Source of the DNA: Pseudoalteromonas sp. H105
GTDB taxonomy: Bacteria > Pseudomonadota > Gammaproteobacteria > Enterobacterales > Alteromonadaceae
NCBI RefSeq assembly: GCF_001469215.1
Contig: NZ_LOFH01000005.1
Span: 203,259 to 267,258 of the forward strand
Reading direction: 5' to 3'
DNA: 64,000 nucleotides
Program-made: the position numbers and the translations under genes
The notes under the pieces: generated by a model
Databases searched by the model: none
Told to the model about the DNA's origin: nothing
The model's input: only the letters and a program-made list of their open reading frames with translations
Part shown: one piece after another, positions 19,055 through 27,520 of the stretch
Layout of the letters: every line of letters begins with the position of its first letter
How positions within the stretch are numbered: position 1 is the first letter of the stretch

Positions 19055-19157
19055 TAGGTTCTAGGTTCTAGGTTCTAGGTTCTAGGTTCTAGGTTCTAGG
19101 TTCTAGGTTCTAGGTTCTAGGTTCTAGGTTCTAGGTTCTAGGTTCTAGGTTCTAGGT
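19055..19157. repeat. Heptanucleotide tandem repeat (TAGGTTC)n
   Basis: A perfect run of about 14.7 copies of TAGGTTC fills most of the gap between the PqiA-like gene and the Met/His/Cys-rich gene. It ends 18 bases upstream of the TTG start of the latter, that is, in its promoter/leader zone. Uninterrupted perfection suggests recent expansion by slippage and probable length variation between strains. Confidence 0.97.
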
Positions 19158-19191
19158 AAGTTTATGATAACTATTTTATTAATACAAACGT

Positions 19192-19800
19192 TTAACTATT
19201 TTTTGGTGTAACTTTAATTAAGCTGCTCGCAGCGATAGCAAATAAACAATAACCGGTAAAATACCAAAAGCCATTTCCTAATTGAGCGTGCATATTGATC
19301 AACTCTCCCATTTGACCATCGGCATTGCCTGCAAGGTAGGCGACTATAATTGCAATGACAAACACATCAACCATGCTCCACTTACTTAAACCTTGGATAA
19401 CACGACCTAGTAATAACTTACACTTGTTTGTCGGCAAAAAGATATACACTAACTGCATCAGTAATTTTAATGTTGGTATCACAATTGAAAAAAAGGCGAC
19501 CAGCACAGCCACTAAGTAATTTTTATTGTTCGCCAGTTCGTTTACGGTACCCCAAATACTGCGTGTTTTCTCATAAGCGCTAATTTCTCCTTCAAGCTTA
19601 TCAAGTCCCAACATACTCGACGCCATAATAAGCATTCGACGCGTATTGTTATCGCCTTCCTCTGCGAGCATTTCAATACCGACGTGTGCCAATTGCGATT
19701 TATCTATTTTGCCTTCAAGGGTTAAAACAGGTTGAGTAACACCGGGAAATAATAATACAAGCGCAATAAATATCGTTATCAGTGGTAAAATTTTACGCAT
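19192..19800 (-). CDS. PqiA-family inner-membrane protein (single domain)
   Basis: A 202-residue membrane protein with about four hydrophobic segments. The family motifs of PqiA are visible: SIVIPTLKLLMQL and SKWSMVDVFVIAIIVAYL. E. coli PqiA has two such domains, and PqiA-type proteins work with MCE-domain PqiB/YebT proteins in envelope lipid transport. Here there is a single domain and no MCE gene nearby, so it resembles stand-alone short PqiA relatives. The predicted loop between segments 1 and 2 (about residues 30-85) is larger than usual. Function beyond family membership is unknown. Confidence 0.8.
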   Translation of the reverse strand: MRKILPLITIFIALVLLFPGVTQPVLTLEGKIDKSQLAHVGIEMLAEEGDNNTRRMLIMASSMLGLDKLEGEISAYEKTRSIWGTVNELANNKNYLVAVLVAFFSIVIPTLKLLMQLVYIFLPTNKCKLLLGRVIQGLSKWSMVDVFVIAIIVAYLAGNADGQMGELINMHAQLGNGFWYFTGYCLFAIAASSLIKVTPKNS

Positions 19801-19846
19801 AAACCGTCTTAAGGGAAATTAATAAGTTCGTATCATACTTAAGCAA

Positions 19847-21121
19847 TTATTCTTGTTCAATGATGGACGCTAACACCTCGTCACCATATGCACGGGCGCT
19901 CAGCATAATATTATAGACAATCGTTATATCTGAAGCCGGACGAATTGTTTTAAGCAGTTGCTCCGCAAGCGGCCAATTTTCTTCTTCCACAGCTCGCACT
20001 AAATGAAGTGTTGCGCCTAACATCCCATTAAAATTAAGCAGTGCACCTGATAACTCATCACCTAAAGAGAACTCTTTTGCTATCACATCAAGCTCTATAT
20101 TTAAGACCGCATCAAGGATTGAAATTAACCCTACTAAATAACCTTGCTCTGACATTTCTTTGCCACCTGGCTCTAGCATTAACTGCATAAAGTGCCCGCG
20201 AATCAAACCAAGCTTAGTCAATTCAGTCGGCCGGTCTACCCCGAGTTCACTTAAAGCAAGTACTCGCACAAATTGACGAATCGCGTCTTCACCTAAGTAA
20301 ATAACAGCTTGTGAAATTGACGTAATAACTAAATTCTTACTTTCTGAACGCGCGTTAACCAATTTTAAAACCCGCGCTGTAAGGCCAACATCTTTTGCGA
20401 TACGTTGCTGTATATGATCAAAATTAAGGTCTAACCGCGTCGTGCATCTTAGTAAATCAAACACAACGAGTTTTGACGGCTCTACATTTTGGTAAGTCAG
20501 CATTTCTGGGCGAGCAAAAAAGAAACCTTGAAACAGGTCACACCCTGCATTTTTCAATGATACAAACTGCTCATGTGTTTCAATTCGCTCTACAATTATT
20601 TTTACATTAGGAAAACGGCGTTTGAGTTTTTTTAAGGCCATATTGGTTTTAATAATTGGCTCTTCCACCTCAAGCTTAATGTAGTCTACAAGCTCTAAAA
20701 GTGGCTCCCATTTTTCATCGCCATCATAATCATCTAGGGCAAATCGATACCCTTCCTTTTTTAATGACTTTACGCGATGTGTTACTTTTTCAATACTGCT
20801 TGCACGTTCAACAATTTCAATCACTGCGCTACTAGGTTGAAGTAACCGAGGAAAGTCCTCTAGCAAAGCATCTGAAGATAAATTTATAAACGCATATTGA
20901 CTGGCTGTTAGTTTGTCTAAACCAATCAGCATAAGCGCATTAAAAAACAATCGTCCCGTTGCTTGGCCATCTGATGTACCAACAGGGAACACATTATTTA
21001 CAGAATCACGGTACAATAATTCATAGGCAAAAATACCTTTTTCAGCATCAAAGATTGGCTGACGCGCAATATATTGCGTCACCATTGTCGGCATTGTTTT
21101 TGTTATTTTAGTATTCGCCAT
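19847..21121 (-). CDS. EAL-like/HDOD signalling protein, probably catalytically inactive
   Basis: A 424-residue cytoplasmic protein of the YuxH/CdgJ type: an EAL-like domain (about 15-210) followed by an HDOD domain (about 215-405). The EAL signature is replaced by ELL in FAYELLYRD, and the usual DDF is DDY (RFALDDYDG). The rest of the scaffold remains (INLSSDALL, KLEVEEP, IVERIETHEQF, LFQGFFFARPE). Loss of the EAL triad suggests it does not hydrolyse cyclic-di-GMP but may bind it or partner proteins; relatives affect motility. GGAAGG precedes the chosen ATG. Monocistronic by spacing. Confidence 0.85.
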   Translation of the reverse strand: MANTKITKTMPTMVTQYIARQPIFDAEKGIFAYELLYRDSVNNVFPVGTSDGQATGRLFFNALMLIGLDKLTASQYAFINLSSDALLEDFPRLLQPSSAVIEIVERASSIEKVTHRVKSLKKEGYRFALDDYDGDEKWEPLLELVDYIKLEVEEPIIKTNMALKKLKRRFPNVKIIVERIETHEQFVSLKNAGCDLFQGFFFARPEMLTYQNVEPSKLVVFDLLRCTTRLDLNFDHIQQRIAKDVGLTARVLKLVNARSESKNLVITSISQAVIYLGEDAIRQFVRVLALSELGVDRPTELTKLGLIRGHFMQLMLEPGGKEMSEQGYLVGLISILDAVLNIELDVIAKEFSLGDELSGALLNFNGMLGATLHLVRAVEEENWPLAEQLLKTIRPASDITIVYNIMLSARAYGDEVLASIIEQE

Positions 21122-21386
21122 TGTTAGCCCTTCCGATGAACCTACTTTTCAGGTTAATCAAATTAGTACTCAATATATCAATTAGTATAGTGATTTTTTA
21201 AAAGCTTGCATGAACAAACTGCGCTTAAAAGTAATAATTCCTCTTACTCAAAGCAACCAGAACTTTCTGATTTAATAAATTTATTAACAAAAATACCCAT
21301 ACATTAATCAGGGAGATGTCCTTCTGATAGAGGACAGTGGTATACTTAGCCACTACCTCAGCCACAGACCAAAAGACCTTTAGAAT

Positions 21387-21953
21387 ATGAGTATTGAACA
21401 CACTTTAATTGAGCGCAGCAATAACCAATGTGAATTATGTAGTGCTACCGATAACTTGTCTGTTTATGAAGTACCGCCAGTCACTGAAGCGCACTCAGAT
21501 CGGTGTATTTTTGTTTGTAAAACATGTAAAGATCAAATTGAAGCAACGACTGAGTTAACACCAACACATTGGCATTGCTTGAATGACAGCATGTGGAGTC
21601 AGACCCCTGCGGTGCAGGTAGTTGCTTATAGAATGCTAACTCGCCTTGCAGTAGAGAATGGGTGGGCGCAAGACGCTTTAGATATGATCTATCTTGAAGA
21701 AGATACACTGAGCTGGGCACAGAAAGTTCTTGCCGAAGAGGATGATATTAAACACCTTGATAGTAATGGTGTAGTTTTACACGCTGGCGACACGGTTACT
21801 CTTATCAAAGATCTTGATGTTAAAGGAAGTAGCTTGGTTGCTAAACGTGGTACTGCCGTGCGTAATATTGGCTTAACCAGCAACCCTGAGCACATTGAAG
21901 GGCGTGTAGACGGTCAACGTATAGTCATTTTGACCAAGTATGTAAAAAAATAA
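21387..21953 (+). CDS. yjdM: PhnA/YjdM-family zinc-ribbon protein
   Basis: A 188-residue cytoplasmic protein. The N-terminal part has zinc-ribbon cysteines (CELCSATDN and CKTC). The C-terminal PhnA domain is clear: DSNGVVLHAGDTVTLIKDL, KRGTAVRNI, PEHIEGRVDG and ILTKYVKK. Despite the name, E. coli PhnA/YjdM is not part of the phosphonate lyase operon and its role is unclear; some relatives hydrolyse phosphonoacetate. No phosphonate genes are near. The N-terminal region is longer than in the roughly 110-residue E. coli protein. Followed by a strong terminator. Confidence 0.85.
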   Translation: MSIEHTLIERSNNQCELCSATDNLSVYEVPPVTEAHSDRCIFVCKTCKDQIEATTELTPTHWHCLNDSMWSQTPAVQVVAYRMLTRLAVENGWAQDALDMIYLEEDTLSWAQKVLAEEDDIKHLDSNGVVLHAGDTVTLIKDLDVKGSSLVAKRGTAVRNIGLTSNPEHIEGRVDGQRIVILTKYVKK

Positions 21954-21977
21954 CCTCAACCTTGATGTTTCATTTTT

Positions 21978-22002
21978 AAAAATGGGCCATGCGCCCATTT
22001 TT
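21978..22002 (+). terminator. Terminator after the PhnA-like gene
   Basis: Hairpin AAAAATGGGC, loop CATGC, GCCCATTTTT, ending in a T-run, 24 bases after the stop codon. Symmetric, so possibly bidirectional. Confidence 0.85.
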
Positions 22003-22094
22003 GCTAATTAACCTGAACTCTGGTTAAGATATGCACTAATACATTGATATTAAATAACCCCCACCCCCTTTAGTCTCCAGCCGGAGACTTTTAG

Positions 22095-22160
22095 CGATAA
22101 CAAGGCGAATTTACGCGTCAATAGCTGGCCTATTAAAAGTAAATTCAACACAGTTAGCGT
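22095..22160. repeat. Dispersed intergenic repeat, copy A
   Basis: A 66-base stretch beginning CGATAACAAGGC and ending GTTAGCGT that resembles 44475-44540, which has the same length and the same two ends (roughly 60 percent identical without gaps). Both copies lie in intergenic DNA. It is preceded at 22073-22088 by a short hairpin GTCTCC...GGAGAC. Probably one of a family of dispersed repeats; only two copies are visible here. Confidence 0.5.
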
Positions 22161-22295
22161 TGAAAGTAGCTGCTAGAGATATATTTATTATCCAAAGCTC
22201 CGGTTAATTAAGTTAAGATTAAGTGTATAGGGAATATGCTGCATAAAGTGTGTAGTCGCGTGTGCTGCTAGCTTTACCTCATTCAAGGAATATTT

Positions 22296-23090
22296 ATGTC
22301 ATTACAAAAGTCATCATTAGGCTGCGTTACTTTATTAACAGCAAGTATTGCTCTTTCTGGTTGTACTCAAGAGAAAACCCCCGACAATACAACCAAGCAA
22401 AAAACAATGGCGACTCTTAACACCCAAGTCACCTATTTAGACCGCAGTATGTTACGCCCAGACTCCGTTTTGACAGTGAAGCTTTTGAATGTGTCTAAAA
22501 TGGACGTTAAAGCAGATGTTATCAGCGAACGAGCCATAGAGCTCAATGGTGGTCCGCCGTATGATGTGTCACTGCAATATGAGCAGTCAAAAATTAAAGC
22601 TGGTCATCGTTATAGCGTTAGTGCGCGTATCGAAAACCAAGACCAATTGCTTTACATTAGCACAACCAATAATGACCCGTTTACACAGCAGCAAACTGAG
22701 CAACCTTATAAAGTAATCGTGTCAAAAGTCGCTGCACCTAAGCCAGACGTAACCCTAACAAACACTTACTGGAAAGCGATAAGCTTCAATGGTGAAACTG
22801 TTGAGGTGAAAACCAAAGAACCCTTTATTCAATTTAAAGCCAATGGCACTACACATGGCTTTTTAGGATGTAATAACTTTACTGGTAGCTACGAAGCCAG
22901 TGAACAAACGCTTACTTTCAAATCATTAGCAAGTACTCAAAAAATGTGTATAGAGCAAATGAATATTGAAACAACGATGTCAGCAGTGCTTGGTACCGCC
23001 AGCGAATTTGCTATTGATGGCGAAACACTCACAATGAAAAATGCAGCAGGTGAGGCCACCGTTATCTTCCAAGCAACGTACTTTAATTAG
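22296..23090 (+). CDS. Lipoprotein with YbaY-like and META domains
   Basis: A 264-residue predicted lipoprotein: signal peptide with lipobox ALSGC, cysteine at residue 23. Residues about 42-145 resemble the YbaY/YscW-type lipoprotein domain (VTYLDRSMLRPDSVLTVKL, YDVSLQYEQSKIKAGHRYS). Residues about 150-262 are a META/HslJ-like domain (NTYWKAISFNGETV, GFLGCNNFTGSYE, QKMCIEQMNIE). META proteins of this type are linked to envelope stress and heat or antibiotic tolerance in E. coli. AAGGA precedes the ATG. A second, shorter META lipoprotein is at 54705-55106. Function unproven. Confidence 0.8.
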   Translation: MSLQKSSLGCVTLLTASIALSGCTQEKTPDNTTKQKTMATLNTQVTYLDRSMLRPDSVLTVKLLNVSKMDVKADVISERAIELNGGPPYDVSLQYEQSKIKAGHRYSVSARIENQDQLLYISTTNNDPFTQQQTEQPYKVIVSKVAAPKPDVTLTNTYWKAISFNGETVEVKTKEPFIQFKANGTTHGFLGCNNFTGSYEASEQTLTFKSLASTQKMCIEQMNIETTMSAVLGTASEFAIDGETLTMKNAAGEATVIFQATYFN

Positions 23091-23098
23091 GCTCTTGC

Positions 23099-23131
23099 AA
23101 AAAAACGCCCAAGTAAAGTTGGGCGTTTTTT
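23099..23131. terminator. Bidirectional terminator between lipoprotein gene and rlmJ
   Basis: Hairpin AAAAAACGCCCAA, loop GTAAAG, TTGGGCGTTTTTT, with A and T runs at both ends, placed between two convergent genes. Confidence 0.9.
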
Positions 23132-23147
23132 ACAACAGGCTCAAAGG

Positions 23148-23987
23148 TTACTCTTCAACTAACTGTTCGCTGCGGTAGAAGCCGCTTGCATCGCTTAACA
23201 AATCCACTAATTCAGGTAACACGGCATCCATGGTTTGTTTTAATTTCCATGGCGGGTTTATAACAATCATGCCTGATGCTGTCATACCGTGTACATCAGT
23301 ATCTGCTTGTGTAGCTAGCTCAAATAATTGAATATTACGCATACCTGAGGCAATCAACCCCTCTTCCATGCGCTCTATTCGCTCTCTATCAACAACTGGA
23401 TACCAAATCATGTAAGTACCCGTAGCAAAGCGCTGATGGGCTTTAACTAACGTTTTAACAACTGTATCGTAGTCGTCTTTGATTTCATAAGGTGGATCAA
23501 TCAACACGCAGGCTCTGCGTGATGCAGGAGGCAACAAACCAATTAGCCCCGCAAAACCATTTTCACCGCGAACACGGATGGAGCGCTTGCCTTGCATGTT
23601 TTCTTCGAGTAACACCAGATCTCTAGGGTGCAACTCAAAAAACCAGCCTTTATCTTGGCGGCGTAAATAATGCTCAGCTATTTTTGGTGAGCCTGGATAA
23701 AAAGCAAGCTCTCCTTGTTCATTAAAAGATTTGATCAATGCTATATAATCATTTAAAGCTTCGTGATTACTACTGTGCTGATAAAGCTTTGCTATGCCAT
23801 CTTGAAATTCTTGTGTTTTTTGTGCATCAGCAGAAGCTAATTCAAAAAAGCCCGCTCCTGAGTGAGTGTCGATATAATCAAGTGGCTTATCTTTAATTGT
23901 TTGATACCTTAATACCTGCGCAAGCACGAGGTGTTTAAGAACATCGGCTGGATTTCCAGCATGAAATGAATGTCTGTAACTGAGCAT
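23148..23987 (-). CDS. rlmJ: RlmJ, 23S rRNA A2030 N6-methyltransferase
   Basis: Methylates adenine 2030 of 23S rRNA. The 279-residue product starts with the family signature MLSYRHSFHAGNPADVLKH. It carries SAM-binding residues (DYIDTHSGAGFFEL) and the N6-adenine methyltransferase catalytic motif DPPYE (VLIDPPYEIKDDYD). Length is standard. The ATG has only a weak ribosome-binding site. Stand-alone gene, convergent with the lipoprotein gene and sharing its terminator. Confidence 0.95.
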   Translation of the reverse strand: MLSYRHSFHAGNPADVLKHLVLAQVLRYQTIKDKPLDYIDTHSGAGFFELASADAQKTQEFQDGIAKLYQHSSNHEALNDYIALIKSFNEQGELAFYPGSPKIAEHYLRRQDKGWFFELHPRDLVLLEENMQGKRSIRVRGENGFAGLIGLLPPASRRACVLIDPPYEIKDDYDTVVKTLVKAHQRFATGTYMIWYPVVDRERIERMEEGLIASGMRNIQLFELATQADTDVHGMTASGMIVINPPWKLKQTMDAVLPELVDLLSDASGFYRSEQLVEE

Positions 23988-24263
23988 AATTTAAGTTTCG
24001 CTATAAGCCAATTGATAGGAGCTGTGAACTAACTCATTATACCCAAGCCTCCCTAAGATACGAGTTTCTGATGAAATAAATATCCAAGCCCAGTGTCACA
24101 ATATCAGCGATTAAAATGAACCAATCCTGAACAAAAAAGCTGACCAGCTGAATTTCCCCTTAACATTAAATAAAAAACAGCTAAAAGCTGCGTAAGTGCT
24201 AGCATATAGTGTAACTTTGCTTTACATTTGCAAGATATTAATAACAGTTATATGAGCGCCTTT

Positions 24264-24494
24264 ATGAACAACGAAACTCTTTCTCAACTCGAACAACTGA
24301 TCGATCAATTAATCTCTCGAAACAACGAGCTACAAGCTGAAGTAAAAAGCCTGACTGAAAAAAATGGCCAGCTAATAGACGAAAACGAAACCTTACAGCT
24401 AGAAGTACTTGATAGCGAAGAAAAGCAAAAAGATACCAGCAGCACGTTAAGCTCCCTACTCGAGAAGTTACAAAGCGCGCAACAGGCTAACTAA
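24264..24494 (+). CDS. TIGR02449-type coiled-coil protein upstream of zapA
   Basis: A small, highly charged coiled-coil protein with leucine heptads (LEQLIDQLISRNNELQ, EVKSLTEKNGQLIDENETLQ). I favour the ATG at 24264 (76 residues), which gives the compact length of the TIGR02449 family; in-frame ATGs at 24228 and 24252 are possible and no start has a strong ribosome-binding site. Members of this family are commonly encoded just before zapA, as here, where the stop codon overlaps the zapA ATG by one base. A ZapB-like role in cell division is plausible but inferred. Confidence 0.75.
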   Translation: MNNETLSQLEQLIDQLISRNNELQAEVKSLTEKNGQLIDENETLQLEVLDSEEKQKDTSSTLSSLLEKLQSAQQAN

Positions 24495-24802
24495 TGCCAG
24501 CGCTGCAAAATCAGCGAGTCACTGTTGAACTACTTGGCAAGGAGCAGCAATTTGCTTGCCCACAAGGTCAAGAAGAGGCATTGATTGCAGCTGCTAAGCA
24601 CCTCAATGATTTAGTAGAGCAAATGAAACAACGCTCTACAGTAAGAAATGATCAAAAAGCGTTGCTTATGGCAGCATTGAACATCAGCCACGAGTTGTTA
24701 GAGATGCAAAAGCAACAAATAACAGCGCAACGGCAACAAGATGGACTCATTGATAAGCTGAGCTCGCACTTAGCTGAGTCAAATAAAAAACAAGCGCTCT
24801 AA
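24494..24802 (+). CDS. zapA: ZapA, FtsZ-ring accessory protein
   Basis: Cytoplasmic protein that bundles FtsZ protofilaments. The 102-residue product has the ZapA N-terminal head (VTVELLGKEQQFACPQGQE, EALIAAAKHLNDLVEQM) and a C-terminal coiled coil. The start overlaps the preceding stop codon (TAATG). A terminator overlaps the 3' end. In enterics the 6S RNA gene ssrS and ygfA follow zapA; neither is present here. Confidence 0.9.
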   Translation: MPALQNQRVTVELLGKEQQFACPQGQEEALIAAAKHLNDLVEQMKQRSTVRNDQKALLMAALNISHELLEMQKQQITAQRQQDGLIDKLSSHLAESNKKQAL

Positions 24803-24815
24803 GCGCTTGTTTTTA
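24785..24815 (+). terminator. Terminator at the end of zapA
   Basis: Hairpin AAACAAGCGCT / AGCGCTTGTTTTT with a T-run; the 5' arm lies within the last zapA codons. Confidence 0.85.
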
Positions 24816-24880
24816 TTTTTATACCCTGATACTAAATTCAATTAACACTCTGTAATTGCAGCAACCCTGGGCAAACAATC

Positions 24881-25897
24881 ATGAACCGACTTAACGTCAT
24901 CTCACACACCCTAGTGTTACTCCTATTAAGCTGTATGGCTTTTATCCACTCACTGGCACATGCAAAGAGTCAAACTCAGCAAATTTCAAAGCATATTTTA
25001 TTTTTTAAACAACCTTCAGAGTATCGCTTTTATGACTCTAATCAAGTGTTAGTACAAGGCGATAAGTGCGCATTACTATATGATGCTAGTGGCAATTTTA
25101 GCGCTGTAGAAGGCACTGTAGAATATTTAAAAACAACGCTCAAAACACCTTTGTGTTACGTTGTTGCTAGTCACTTTCATGATGACCACTTACTCGGTAT
25201 CGCAGTGGTACAAGCCCATTTTAAGGATGCAAAGTTAATTGTTCATCAGCAACTAGCCAAAGAATTCGATTATTTTCAACAAGCCTTTACCGATAAACTC
25301 GACAGCTACCAGCAAAGTATTGAGCTGAGTTATCAGCGCTTAGCTGAACAACCAGCAAGTCAGCGAGCATTATGGCAGGACAAACTTTCTTTAGCGAAAA
25401 CAAGACTATTGCGATGGCGTGAATATAAATTGTATCCACCCGCACTGACTGTCGAGAATACGCTAACCTTAGATTTAGGGGGCTACCCTATTTCTATTAA
25501 TGCGTATAACGCGCACACGCGCGCTGATTTAATGCTATTAGCAAAACATGACCGCACCCTATTGGGTGGTGATATTGTTGATTACCTACCATACCCTGGC
25601 CATGGTGATTTATCTAATTGGGTTAATGTGTTAGAACAGCTAATAAATTCCAAGACCATTGATGTCATTTTGCCTGGCCATGGTAACGCCCTCACTCCTA
25701 ATGATTTGAAACAACCAGCGGCATTTTTGAAGGCCATCTTGAGTCATGGTTATAGCCAGCCTGAACAAGACCTACAACAACTACAGCAAAGTTTCCCTGA
25801 ACAATTTGAACATCACTACAGTCAAGATGAACCGGCTAAGAAAGCATACCCTCTGTTTTTGCAAGCTGGACTTAAACGTACTAAACAGTCAAAATAG
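24881..25897 (+). CDS. Exported metallo-beta-lactamase-fold hydrolase
   Basis: A 338-residue protein with an N-terminal signal peptide (hydrophobic core VLLLLLSCMAFIHSLA, cleavage near AHA, about residue 28), so probably periplasmic. Metal-binding motifs of the fold are present: SHFHDDHLLG (about residue 97), GGDIVDYLPYPGHGD, and ILPGHGN. An extra helical insertion of about 50 residues (Q/L-rich, residues 135-185) lies between the first and second motifs. Substrate cannot be told; the fold includes beta-lactamases, lactonases and thioesterases. The ATG lacks a strong ribosome-binding site. Confidence 0.8.
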   Translation: MNRLNVISHTLVLLLLSCMAFIHSLAHAKSQTQQISKHILFFKQPSEYRFYDSNQVLVQGDKCALLYDASGNFSAVEGTVEYLKTTLKTPLCYVVASHFHDDHLLGIAVVQAHFKDAKLIVHQQLAKEFDYFQQAFTDKLDSYQQSIELSYQRLAEQPASQRALWQDKLSLAKTRLLRWREYKLYPPALTVENTLTLDLGGYPISINAYNAHTRADLMLLAKHDRTLLGGDIVDYLPYPGHGDLSNWVNVLEQLINSKTIDVILPGHGNALTPNDLKQPAAFLKAILSHGYSQPEQDLQQLQQSFPEQFEHHYSQDEPAKKAYPLFLQAGLKRTKQSK

Positions 25898-25942
25898 CAG
25901 CTGCACATGGTTGTGCTAAACTAAAACAAGGACTGGAGTTGG

Positions 25943-27451
25943 GTGGTTTGTATGTGCAGATATCGTTGTGCTTTTTTACTAATGTTTTTTTTGCTTTTCG
26001 GATGTCAAACAATCGAGCACCCCGCCGAACCAGTTGAAACAATTCAAGCTCCTGTTATTTTTACCCATTTTAAGCCTTCGGATACACAACCAACCACGAC
26101 GCTAATTGGTGAATCATCCGACGAGAAGCCTAGACTAGAAACGCCTGAAAAAACGCCTTCACCGAGCTCGTCAAAAACAGAGTTAAACCAGCGTCACAAA
26201 GACTTATGGCAGCACATTGCAAACAATTTACAGTTCAATATTCATCTCAATAAAGCATTAAAAAAACGAATTCAGTGGTATGTTAAACAACCCCATTACT
26301 TAAACACTGTGAACAAACGTGCGGCACCTTATCTTTATCATATCGTGCGAAAAGTAGAGCAGCAAAACCTACCAATGGAAATCGCCTTACTGCCCTTTGT
26401 AGAAAGCGATTTTAGGCCCTCAATACGCTCATCACAACACGCTGTTGGCGTGTGGCAGTTAGTTGGCGCCACCGCGCATCATTTTGGGGTTAAATCCGAT
26501 CAATGGTACGATGGTCGTCAAGATGTGCTGGCATCGACAGATGCAGCTCTTGCCTACTTAAAATACCTACATAAACGCTTTAATGGAAATTGGTTACATG
26601 CTTTAGCTGCTTATAATACTGGTGAAGGAAGAGTAAAACGCGCCATATCAGAAAATAAAAAACGCGGTAAGAGCACCGATTATTGGTCATTAAATTTACC
26701 CAAAGAAACCGCTGAATATGTACCTAAGCTGTTTGCACTGAGCTATTTAGTACAAAACCCTCAACAGGGTTTAAAGCGCCCTACCTTAGTCAACAGAGCA
26801 ATCACAACCGAATTCGATGTTGGACAACAGTTTGATTTTTCAGTCATTGCTAATTTATCCGGTATTGACCGTAAACACCTCCACACGCTTAATTCTGGGT
26901 ATTTAAAAAACCAAAGCTCACCAAATGGTCCTCACACTCTTTTAATTCCAATGGCGCAGCAAAGCCTACTAAACAGCCAGTTTTTTAAACGTAACTTTGC
27001 AGGGGAGTATAGTGTAAAACAAGGGGATACCTTGTATGCCATTGCGCGCCGTTTTGACACATCAGTCAAAAAATTAAAAATGATGAATAACAAGTCATCA
27101 AGCCTCATTAATATTGGTGAGACCTTGATTGTTGGCCAACCACGCACCATGCCTAGATCTTTAACAATAGATTATAAAATCAGTCCTTACCTTGAACACA
27201 CAGAGGTAGCTATTCCCACCATAGCCGTAGAGTATCAAGTAAAACCTGGCGACACTATTTGGGGAATAAGCCAGTTATATGATGTACCCCACAAAGATTT
27301 AGCCCAATGGAACCAACTCAGTGCATCCAGTATTTTAAAGCCCGGTGCTTTATTAGTACTTCATTTGCCTCAGGCAATAAAACCCACCCCGCAAAAACGT
27401 GACGAAGGCATGCTTTCAGGCTTGGAAAAAACCTTAAATAAACCGCATTAG
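25943..27451 (+). CDS. mltD: MltD-type lytic transglycosylase lipoprotein with two LysM domains
   Basis: Cleaves peptidoglycan glycan strands at the outer membrane. A GTG start at 25943 (GGAG 4 bases ahead) or the ATG at 25952 (GGTGG ahead) give nearly the same protein; about 502 residues. The signal peptide ends in the lipobox LLFGC. The SLT domain spans about 125-250, with the catalytic glutamate in PFVESDFRP and the motifs HAVGVWQLVGATA and ALAAYNTGEGRV. Two LysM peptidoglycan-binding repeats follow (YSVKQGDTLYAIARRFD and YQVKPGDTIWGISQLYD). E. coli MltD has the same architecture. Confidence 0.92.
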   Translation: MVCMCRYRCAFLLMFFLLFGCQTIEHPAEPVETIQAPVIFTHFKPSDTQPTTTLIGESSDEKPRLETPEKTPSPSSSKTELNQRHKDLWQHIANNLQFNIHLNKALKKRIQWYVKQPHYLNTVNKRAAPYLYHIVRKVEQQNLPMEIALLPFVESDFRPSIRSSQHAVGVWQLVGATAHHFGVKSDQWYDGRQDVLASTDAALAYLKYLHKRFNGNWLHALAAYNTGEGRVKRAISENKKRGKSTDYWSLNLPKETAEYVPKLFALSYLVQNPQQGLKRPTLVNRAITTEFDVGQQFDFSVIANLSGIDRKHLHTLNSGYLKNQSSPNGPHTLLIPMAQQSLLNSQFFKRNFAGEYSVKQGDTLYAIARRFDTSVKKLKMMNNKSSSLINIGETLIVGQPRTMPRSLTIDYKISPYLEHTEVAIPTIAVEYQVKPGDTIWGISQLYDVPHKDLAQWNQLSASSILKPGALLVLHLPQAIKPTPQKRDEGMLSGLEKTLNKPH

Positions 27452-27520
27452 CCAATAGTTTCGGATCTGCCACAATTAGCGTAAAATTAGCTTTTACCTA
27501 CATTTATAAAAGAGATTGGC

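Noticed and set aside
19055..19157. CRISPR array
   Set aside because: Units are 7 bases without spacers; this is a simple tandem repeat, and no cas genes occur.
24816..24880. 6S RNA gene (ssrS) after zapA
   Set aside because: Only about 65 bases lie between the zapA terminator and the next gene; too short for 6S RNA, and no matching sequence was seen.
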